Assembly (NCBI RefSeq): GCF_031461075.1
Contig: NZ_JAVKPK010000060.1
Location: 1-21,273 of the forward strand
Length of the DNA: 21,273 nucleotides
Origin: Methanosarcina baikalica
GTDB lineage: Archaea > Halobacteriota > Methanosarcinia > Methanosarcinales > Methanosarcinaceae
Direction: 5' to 3'
Position 1 is the first letter of the stretch, and every line of letters starts with the position of its first letter. The notes under the pieces were generated by a model. That model worked only from the letters and a program-made list of their open reading frames with translations, searched no databases and had not been told where the DNA came from. The translations under genes were made by a program, and so were the position numbers. Below are positions 16,408 through 21,273 of this stretch, in pieces.

Positions 16408-16505
16408 ACTGCGAGTTTGATATCGATTACTTCAGGATTGAAGAGCTCAAAACAAGGACAGGGAATAACATTAACGGATTTGTTATTGTTGCTAAAAGAC
16501 TTTGA
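16378..16505 (+). other. Out-of-frame C-terminal part of the methyltransferase
   Basis: This stretch reads in the +1 frame as the expected last strands of the methyltransferase, including FDIDYFRIEELKTRTGNN and GFVIVAKRL before TGA at 16503-16505. It has no start of its own and makes sense only as the continuation of the upstream gene. Confidence 0.7.
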
Positions 16506-16560
16506 TTCCTGAATTTCATTTCACTACTGGTTTTGAAGCCCACAGGTCTTCGGGTTCACT

Positions 16561-16890
16561 TCAGGTCATTCTGTCACTAAGGTTAAGCCCGATAACTCCT
16601 GCCACGATAACAAAAAGAGAAGCGATTTTTAGAGCATTGACAGGTTCCTTGAACCAGAAAACTCCGACCACAGTTATCAGAGCTGTCCCGAGCCCTGCCC
16701 ATATTGCATATGCAATGCTAACATCTATACCTCTAAGGGCCAGAGTAAAAATGGAAAAACTGATCGCATAAAAAACGAAGATCAAGATCGACGGAAGTAA
16801 TCTTGATAAACCCTCGGAAAGTTTCATGCATACAGTTCCGCAGACTTCAAATAGAATTGCCAGTAAAAGCAGATAATAACAATTCATCAA
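16561..16890 (-). CDS. Small multidrug resistance (SMR/EmrE-type) membrane protein
   Basis: This 109-residue protein has four membrane helices (about 3-22, 32-51, 57-77, 86-104). It has the key glutamate in helix 1 (LLLAILFEVCGT, E15), the proton- and cation-binding residue of EmrE-type exporters. Helix 3 carries AYAIWAGLGTALI, the family dimerisation motif. It functions as a dual-topology dimer exporting lipophilic or guanidinium-like cations. The gene is on its own. Two ATGs (16890 and 16887) are possible starts. AT-rich sequence upstream holds TATA-like elements. Confidence 0.93.
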   Translation of the reverse strand: MMNCYYLLLLAILFEVCGTVCMKLSEGLSRLLPSILIFVFYAISFSIFTLALRGIDVSIAYAIWAGLGTALITVVGVFWFKEPVNALKIASLFVIVAGVIGLNLSDRMT

Positions 16891-17003
16891 TATATTAGTT
16901 ATCTTCTCTTTATTAATTATATTATCTTTGTTTATCAGCGATTTTTTTAACGTCCACTTTGTAAGTTTATATGTCCCATAAAAATGGCTATTATATGTAG
17001 TAT

Positions 17004-17045
17004 TTATATGCGTATTTTTTCAAATTATATGCGTATTTTTTCAAA
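17004..17045 (+). repeat. Tandem direct repeat of about 20 nt
   Basis: TTATATGCGTATTTTTTCAAA occurs twice back to back just upstream of the first zinc-knuckle gene. It lies about 60-100 nt upstream of that gene's TATA box, where an activator or repressor could bind. Confidence 0.7.
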
Positions 17046-17107
17046 TAAAACGGCTGTTGAAGACGTATAAAGCTTTGTAATTATATCTCAGGTATTTTGT
17101 GGAAAAA

Positions 17108-17264
17108 TTTATATATGATAATAACTAGGAAAATATTTGCAGTAAAAATAAAGAGTCATAATCCGTTATTAAAAACTTCATTTTTGTTTTTAATAAAAGA
17201 ATTTAGATATCTTATTTTTATAGCAACCTACAGGATATCCGCTGTAAGCGGAGGTGAAACAAAA
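17108..17264 (+). promoter_or_regulatory. Promoter and conserved leader RNA 1
   Basis: A TATA box TTTATATATG (17108-17117) is followed by a leader of about 125 nt. Hairpin 1 has arms ATTAAAAAC (17168-17176) and GTTTTTAAT (17186-17194) with a U-rich 9-nt loop; in this copy the stem extends to 11 bp. A U-rich box (CTTATTTTTATAG) follows. Hairpin 2 is CCGCT-GTA-AGCGG (17239-17251); its last two bases begin the Shine-Dalgarno GGAGGTG. The same layout occurs in three other leaders in this window. Confidence 0.8.
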
Positions 17265-17486
17265 ATGAGCTTTAATGACAGAGGGAGCTCTTTCAGGGGA
17301 AGAGACGGCAACCGGGGAAACAGAGACAACAATCATGGAGGTTTCAGAGGCGGCAACAGCGGCCCCAGAGAAGTGCACTCCGCAGTTTGTTCAGATTGTG
17401 GCGTTGAGACTCAGGTTCCATTTAAGCCAACTGAAGGAAGACCCGTTTACTGCAGAGACTGCCTACTAAACCACAGAAAGTTCTAA
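17265..17486 (+). CDS. RGG-rich CxxC-x17-CxxC zinc-knuckle protein, copy 1
   Basis: This 73-residue protein has a disordered Gly/Arg/Asn-rich N-terminus (MSFNDRGSSFRGRDGNRGNR, then GGFRGGNSG) and a C-terminal knuckle with cysteines at 42, 45, 63 and 66 (CSDC and CRDC, 17 residues apart). The family is named for this spacing and is uncharacterised. RGG-like tails usually bind RNA, so an RNA-binding role is inferred. The start is the ATG just after GGAGGTGAAAC, not the longer open frame upstream, because the N-terminal motif and Shine-Dalgarno sequence recur in all four copies. It is the most diverged in its Gly-rich part. Confidence 0.9.
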   Translation: MSFNDRGSSFRGRDGNRGNRDNNHGGFRGGNSGPREVHSAVCSDCGVETQVPFKPTEGRPVYCRDCLLNHRKF

Positions 17487-17646
17487 TTTCCAAAAATTCT
17501 GAAACTTTTGATTTTAATTATTATAACTGGAAACCTTCTTGCAACAGAGTTTTCCTTCCCTATTTATTATTATGTATTATATGTCACTCCAGACCCTTTT
17601 CTCTGAGGAATATGCTCCTATTTCTTCCGGTTCTTATGGATTAATC

Positions 17647-17797
17647 TTATATACATAAAAATGGTTTTATCATTAGTAAAAATAATGAGACATATAATCT
17701 GTTATTAAAAACTCCATTTTTGTTTTTAAATAATAAGTTATATCCGATCATGTTTTTATTGAATACATGTATCCGCTATAAGCGGAGGTGAAACAAA
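17647..17797 (+). promoter_or_regulatory. Promoter and conserved leader RNA 2
   Basis: TATA box TTATATAC (17647-17654), with TATATA 150 nt before the ATG. Hairpin 1 arms are at 17704-17712 and 17722-17729, with loop TCCATTTTT. Hairpin 2 is CCGCT-ATA-AGCGG at 17773-17785, leading straight into AGGTG. The block GAGACATATAATCTGTTATT before hairpin 1 is shared with the other copies. Confidence 0.8.
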
Positions 17798-18004
17798 ATG
17801 GGTTTTAATGACAGAGGGAATTCTTTCCGCGGCGGCAACCGAGACAGCAACCGTGGAGGTTTCAGAGGTGGCAACAGCGGCCCCAGGGAAATGCACAAGG
17901 TTACCTGTTCTGACTGCGGTGTTGAGACCGAAGTTCCGTTCAAGCCTACAGAAGGAAGGCCAGTTTATTGCAGGGACTGTCTACCTAACCACCGGAAGTT
18001 CTAA
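17798..18004 (+). CDS. RGG-rich CxxC-x17-CxxC zinc-knuckle protein, copy 2
   Basis: This 68-residue protein has RGG-type repeats at 11-13 and 19-25 (NRGGFRGG) and knuckle cysteines at 37, 40, 58 and 61. It differs from copy 4 at only two positions (H33 to T, D60 to E). Much of the DNA is also identical, including 44 nt starting at 17903, while the flanks differ more, suggesting recent gene conversion. Likely a small zinc-binding RNA-associated protein. It has its own promoter and leader and a hairpin terminator at 18024-18059, so it is probably monocistronic. Confidence 0.92.
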   Translation: MGFNDRGNSFRGGNRDSNRGGFRGGNSGPREMHKVTCSDCGVETEVPFKPTEGRPVYCRDCLPNHRKF

Positions 18005-18023
18005 GTTCAAGTTTCTCAATGGA

Positions 18024-18072
18024 AGGTGTTGATTTACAAATGTTATTATCTCAACACTTACTCCGCTTTTTA
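18024..18072 (+). terminator. Terminator-like hairpin after zinc-knuckle copy 2
   Basis: AGGTGTTGA (18024-18032) pairs with TCAACACTT (18051-18059), 9 bp with one G-U, followed by a T-rich run. Placed 20 nt after the stop codon. Confidence 0.5.
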
Positions 18073-18465
18073 TTCTGTGTTTTTCGCCTTACATACGGGT
18101 GAAGGGCATAGGAACTCTTAAATAGTCATAAATTGTTATTAATTTATTTATAGAGTGAGGATATATATCCCTTGCACATACATAAAATTCACTTAAAGAT
18201 AATAGAATTACTCTGAAGGATTTTGAAGCAAACTCCAGTAGGGGTTATGGAGTAACTGAAGGATCTTTAAAATCTAAAGGTTTCTTGAGATTTGGGTTTT
18301 TCAGAGAGTTAAGATATTTAAGAGATTTTTTAAATTCCTATCTATTTATGAACATTCACACCAAAGTACCTAAAGAATTGGTGAACACAGAAAATCCGAA
18401 AATATGATAGAATACAAGAAATATTGACAAAATTATTTTAATTAATAAAACTACGAGGAATTAAC

Positions 18466-18810
18466 CTGGCAAACTATAGAAGTAATATCAGGAAGAGAAA
18501 AGCAGGAACCGGAAGCATCGCACCGGCTACTCAGGAAGTAACAAGGGTGCGTACTCCACGTAAGGAGAATCATGAAGTCTTGGCAACCGTAGGAAGCCTC
18601 TTAGGCTCAAAAAGAGTCACATTGCAGTGTATGGATGGTATAGTCCGGATGGGTAGAATTCCGGGGTCCAAGAATAAGAAAATGTGGATTCACGAGGGAG
18701 ATGTAGTAATCGTCGCTCCCTGGGAGATTCAGGATTCCAAAGCCGATGTAATCTGGAAGTACACAAGGCCTCAGGTCGAATGGCTTGAAAGAAAAGGTTA
18801 CCTGAAATAA
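18466..18810 (+). CDS. eif1A: Translation initiation factor aIF1A, copy 1 (apparent CTG start)
   Basis: aIF1A binds the A site of the small ribosomal subunit and helps select the start codon. The 114-residue protein has the basic N-terminal tail (LANYRSNIRKRKAG), an S1-like OB fold (EVLATVGSLLGSKRVTLQCMDG, then MGRIPGSKNKKMWI) and the KYTRPQVEWLERKG end. No ATG, GTG or TTG gives the full tail. CTG at 18466 sits 7 nt after a GAGG Shine-Dalgarno sequence, and the frame is closed by TAA at 18439. An internal GTG at 18547 would remove the conserved tail. The leader is long; about 460 nt separate it from the previous gene. Confidence 0.92.
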   Translation: MANYRSNIRKRKAGTGSIAPATQEVTRVRTPRKENHEVLATVGSLLGSKRVTLQCMDGIVRMGRIPGSKNKKMWIHEGDVVIVAPWEIQDSKADVIWKYTRPQVEWLERKGYLK

Positions 18811-18868
18811 ATCTCTGAAATATCACACTAAAGTTTAAATAAAAATTATATTGTCCTGACACTAATCC

Positions 18869-18906
18869 GGTTTTAACCAGTTTTAGGTTAAACCTCTCTT
18901 CCTCTT
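18869..18906 (+). terminator. Possible terminator after aIF1A copy 1
   Basis: An imperfect hairpin GGTTTTAACC / GGTTAAACC (18869-18894, one bulge) is followed by pyrimidine-rich TCTCTTCCTCTTTTCC. A moderate call. Confidence 0.4.
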
Positions 18907-19084
18907 TTCCTTGGTTCTTTCTTCAAGGACTTACCTCTATCTTTTCAACTTATCTTTGTCTTGCTCGTGGAGTTCCACGGCAATTGCCAAATCTGTCAAA
19001 ATAATCTGATCGATTGGGTTTAACACGGACAACGATGAAGATCAAAAATACTTTTCGCGTTTTCCTGATTTTTAGGGGTAAAAC

Positions 19085-19235
19085 TTATATAATTTGATTG
19101 TATACTAAAAGCGTTAAAAATAAAGAGACATATATAATCTGTTATTAAAAACTAATTTCTGTTTTTAATCAAAGAGTTATATCAATCTTATTTTTAAACT
19201 ATTGACTATCCGCTGTAAGCGGAGGTGAAAAGAAA
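19085..19235 (+). promoter_or_regulatory. Promoter and conserved leader RNA 3
   Basis: TATA box TTATATAA (19085-19092), with TATATA 150 nt before the ATG. Hairpin 1 arms are at 19144-19152 and 19161-19169; this copy has a variant 8-nt loop (TAATTTCT) yet keeps a perfect stem. The box ATATCAATCTTATTTTTA follows. Hairpin 2 is CCGCT-GTA-AGCGG at 19210-19222. Confidence 0.8.
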
Positions 19236-19439
19236 ATGGCTTTTAATGACAGAGGAAATTCTTTCAGGGGAAGAGATAGCAACCGTGGAGGTTTCGGAGC
19301 CCCAAAAGAAATGCACAATGCAACCTGTTCTGACTGCGGTGCTGAGACTCAGGTACCTTTCAGGCCTGACCCTGAGAGACCAGTTTATTGCAGAGAGTGT
19401 CTTCCTAACCACAGGACACCCAGAGAGAACCGCTACTAA
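19236..19439 (+). CDS. RGG-rich CxxC-x17-CxxC zinc-knuckle protein, copy 3
   Basis: This 67-residue protein keeps the N-terminal MAFNDRGNSFRGRDSNRGGF but lacks the second FRGGN repeat, so its Gly/Arg tail is shorter. Cysteines are at 31, 34, 52 and 55 with the same x17 spacing. It is the most diverged copy in the knuckle (GAETQVPFRPDPER) and has a longer, more charged end (TPRENRY). It may bind different targets. A strong hairpin terminator follows at 19478-19521. Confidence 0.9.
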   Translation: MAFNDRGNSFRGRDSNRGGFGAPKEMHNATCSDCGAETQVPFRPDPERPVYCRECLPNHRTPRENRY

Positions 19440-19477
19440 TTCTGTGTTCATTCCAAATATTTCACATGACGATTATG

Positions 19478-19521
19478 TCCGTTTCGCTTAGTTTGGCCAA
19501 GCCAAACGGATGCTTCTTTTT
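19478..19521 (+). terminator. Strong hairpin terminator after zinc-knuckle copy 3
   Basis: TCCGTTT (19478-19484) pairs with AAACGGA (19504-19510). An inner GCTT/AAGC extends the stem beyond one C-C mismatch. TTCTTTTTAT follows. Among the terminator-like hairpins in the window it is one of the clearest. Confidence 0.7.
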
Positions 19522-19790
19522 ATACTATACTTATATCAAATGAGTGTACTGTTACATATTTTATAGAATAATGAGTTTGAACCTTCTTTGCATTTATTTT
19601 AAATCAGTAACGATGTCTGTTTTTCAGCAGATTAGTATTTCTTGGAGTTCATGGACTGATAATAATTACCTCAATTTCTTATACTTAAATTAAAGTGCAG
19701 ATTACAGATATTCGCTTGATAGATATCCGCTTTATAGGCATTCGGCTGAAAGGATTTTACCACTATTAATCTATTTTTTCATAGGAAGAG

Positions 19791-19941
19791 TTATATAATT
19801 AAACGGCTATGTAGAAGTAGTTGAAAATAAAGAGACGTATAATCTGTTATTAAAAACTCCATTTTTGTTTTTAATCAATAAATTTTATACAATCTTGTTT
19901 TTACTCTATAATTATCCGTTATAAGCGGAGGTGAAACAAAT
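19791..19941 (+). promoter_or_regulatory. Promoter and conserved leader RNA 4
   Basis: TATA box TTATATAA (19791-19798), with TATATA 150 nt before the ATG. Hairpin 1 arms are at 19849-19857 and 19867-19875 with loop TCCATTTTT. Hairpin 2 here is CCGTT-ATA-AGCGG (19916-19928): the C-to-T change keeps pairing through G-U, supporting selection on the stem. Confidence 0.8.
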
Positions 19942-20148
19942 ATGGGTTTTAATGACAGAGGAAATTCCTTCCGCGGCGGCAACCGAGACAGCAACCGTGG
20001 AGGTTTCAGAGGCGGCAACAGCGGCCCCAGGGAAATGACCAAAGTAACCTGTTCTGACTGCGGTGTTGAGACCGAAGTTCCGTTCAAGCCAACTGAAGGA
20101 CGGCCGGTTTACTGCAGAGAATGTCTTCCTAACCACAGGAAGTTTTAA
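19942..20148 (+). CDS. RGG-rich CxxC-x17-CxxC zinc-knuckle protein, copy 4
   Basis: This 68-residue protein is almost identical to copy 2, with RGG-type repeats at 11-13 and 19-25 and cysteines at 37, 40, 58 and 61. It sits in the second cassette in the same place as copy 2 in the first, directly upstream of an aIF1A gene. Own promoter and leader upstream; hairpin terminator 13 nt after the stop. An RNA-binding function is inferred from the RGG-like tail and the zinc knuckle. Confidence 0.92.
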   Translation: MGFNDRGNSFRGGNRDSNRGGFRGGNSGPREMTKVTCSDCGVETEVPFKPTEGRPVYCRECLPNHRKF

Positions 20149-20160
20149 AGATAATCTGCA

Positions 20161-20200
20161 TTGAGTGTTAATTTTTAGATTAACACTTAATTCATTTTTC
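20161..20200 (+). terminator. Hairpin terminator after zinc-knuckle copy 4
   Basis: AGTGTTAAT (20164-20172) pairs with ATTAACACT (20179-20187), a perfect 9-bp stem extended by three more pairs (one G-U) on the outside, with a 6-nt loop. TTCATTTTTC follows. It separates the zinc-knuckle gene from aIF1A copy 2. Confidence 0.7.
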
Positions 20201-20414
20201 ATTAATGGTTTTCTTTTTTCTATTTTTCGCCTTTTATTTCTGCGGATGCGTCCTGGGGCCTGATTCATAATAAATTAATTAAATCTTATTCGGAAACAGC
20301 AGAGATTTAATACCACTCGCGAAAAATAGAAAAACAACCGGAATTAAGAATAGAAACCAGCAAAAAGGTTTTAGAAATTATTAAACTAAAAAAATCAGCA
20401 TTGGAGGAATTAAT

Positions 20415-20768
20415 CTGGCTAATTACAGAAGCACTATTAGAAAAAGAAAATTAGGATCCACCACGTCGGGAGGCTCAGGAGATGGTCCCCAAGAAATAAC
20501 AAGGGTGCGAACTCCCCGTAAAGACAGAAACGAAGTTCTGGCAACAGTAGCAAGTTTATTGGGGTCAAAAAGAGTTACTCTACAGTGCATGGATGGAGTA
20601 GTCCGAATGGGTCGGATTCCCGGTTCCAAGAAAAAGAGAATGTGGATCCGCGAAGGCGATGTTGTCATAGCCAATCCGTGGGAAGTTCAGAATTCAAAAG
20701 CCGATGTTACCTGGAAATACACAAGGCCCCAGATTGAATGGCTTGAAAGAAAAGGGTACCTTAATTAA
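20415..20768 (+). CDS. eif1A: Translation initiation factor aIF1A, copy 2 (apparent CTG start)
   Basis: This second aIF1A has 117 residues with the same basic tail (LANYRSTIRKRKLG), a Gly/Ser-rich linker three residues longer than in copy 1, an OB fold and the KYTRPQIEWLERKG end. CTG at 20415 lies 7 nt after a GGAGG Shine-Dalgarno sequence, exactly as in copy 1; the frame is closed upstream by TAA at 20382. The first ten codons after CTG differ from copy 1 mainly at silent positions, showing the tail is translated. An internal GTG at 20505 would delete it. Whether both copies are used together or under different conditions is unknown. Confidence 0.93.
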   Translation: MANYRSTIRKRKLGSTTSGGSGDGPQEITRVRTPRKDRNEVLATVASLLGSKRVTLQCMDGVVRMGRIPGSKKKRMWIREGDVVIANPWEVQNSKADVTWKYTRPQIEWLERKGYLN

Positions 20769-20931
20769 GATATTTTAAACATTACCTTACTTACTTACAT
20801 ATCGCTACCTTAACCTGTGGCTTCAATTAACCAATGGTTTTTAAGAATAAAGTGTTAGAACCAGAACCACAAACTTAAGAACCTTTTAAGAATCATAAAC
20901 TTAAAAGCCTCAAATTCAATTGAAAAGAATC

Positions 20932-21018
20932 GAGACGATGTAACTAAAATTATTATAATCAAGCTAAATAAAGAATCCCACCAATAATCTTATTGGATTA
21001 ATGTGGGAAAAACGTCTC
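20932..21018. other. Nested inverted repeats, possible structured RNA
   Basis: GAGACG (20932-20937) can pair with CGTCTC (21013-21018). Inside, CCCA (20977-20980) can pair with TGGG (21004-21007), and CCAATAA (20981-20987) with TTATTGG (20990-20996) around a 2-nt turn. The three helices are nested. No gene lies here. It could be a small RNA, a processed 3' end or the end of a mobile element; nothing distinguishes these. Confidence 0.35.
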
Positions 21019-21117
21019 ACTCTTAACTTTTCTGCCGCCCATTTTTCTGTACTCGATTATCTTATTATAATGCTTTTGAAGGCACAAAAGCTGCAATATA
21101 CTCTGGAATCAAGCAAG

Positions 21118-21273
21118 TTACAATAACTTTTCAATTTTGAGTAGTTCATCGGCTTCTTTGCTCAAAAATTCCTTCCATTACCAGAACCTCCTTAACAGGT
21201 TCTTATCCAGCACCTCTTTTGTAATCTCCGTGGCCTTAAGATATACCCGATTTTCAAGGCAAAGAAGCTTACC
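21118..21273 (-). pseudogene. C-terminal part of a broken gene, running off the window
   Basis: The minus strand reads as coherent protein from the window edge: LENRVYLKATEITKEVL, then DKNLLRRFW. It is then interrupted by an in-frame TAA (21178-21180) and continues as WKEFLSKEADELLKIEKLL to a second TAA at 21118-21120. The composition on both sides of the first stop fits one helical protein, so the 3' part looks like a decayed C-terminus. Alternatively the gene simply ends at 21178. No family recognised. Confidence 0.35.

Noticed and set aside
17097..17264. Longer open frame upstream of zinc-knuckle copy 1
   Set aside because: It runs through the conserved leader and its hairpins; the other three copies start at the equivalent ATG after the Shine-Dalgarno sequence.
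21178..21180. Possible pyrrolysine readthrough in the last minus-strand frame
   Set aside because: The stop is TAA, whereas pyrrolysine in Methanosarcina is encoded by TAG.
1..21273. CRISPR array, tRNA or rRNA genes
   Set aside because: No regularly spaced repeat-spacer series, cloverleaf or rRNA-like segment was recognised by eye on either strand.

Overview
The window is archaeal and almost certainly from a Methanosarcina species. The strongest evidence is a nearly full-length MC1 chromosomal protein (14795-15079), a DNA-binding protein typical of that genus. Two archaeal translation initiation factor 1A genes, archaeal TATA-box promoters and a PspAB gene beside htpX agree with this. The species cannot be resolved from the sequence alone.

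Layout. 1-5553 (minus strand) is a complete type I restriction-modification operon, hsdR-hsdM-hsdS, with overlapping genes. 5554-6775 holds a probably leaderless YwbE-family gene and a GNAT acetyltransferase. 6869-8421 (minus) is a two-gene ABC-2 type exporter. 8422-9263 is an AT-rich gap with a decayed small reading frame and phased ATTTAAC repeats. 9264-10811 is a membrane-stress pair, htpX and pspAB. 10874-11908 (minus) is a PfkB-family sugar kinase. 11909-14027 is a gene-poor scar containing a broken tyrosine recombinase, a cluster of GTTAC/GTAAC sites and doubtful small reading frames. 14028-16890 carries a small secreted four-cysteine protein, a 130-bp inverted-repeat element, MC1 with an apparent ATA start, a truncated nuclease fragment, a frameshifted methyltransferase and an SMR-type efflux protein.

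The most interesting part is 17000-20768. A three-gene cassette occurs twice in tandem: two small Gly/Arg-rich proteins with a CxxC-x17-CxxC zinc knuckle, then an aIF1A gene. Each of the four zinc-knuckle genes has its own TATA box and a long conserved leader (TATA to ATG is 150 nt in three copies and 155 nt in the fourth). The leader has two conserved hairpins; the second runs into the Shine-Dalgarno sequence. Both aIF1A genes appear to start at CTG, with a good Shine-Dalgarno sequence 7 nt upstream. Together this looks like a post-transcriptionally controlled RNA-binding and translation-initiation module, possibly for stress or cold. That role is inference; the repeats, hairpins and start-codon arrangement are visible directly.

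The window ends in a structured intergenic region and the tail of a broken minus-strand gene.
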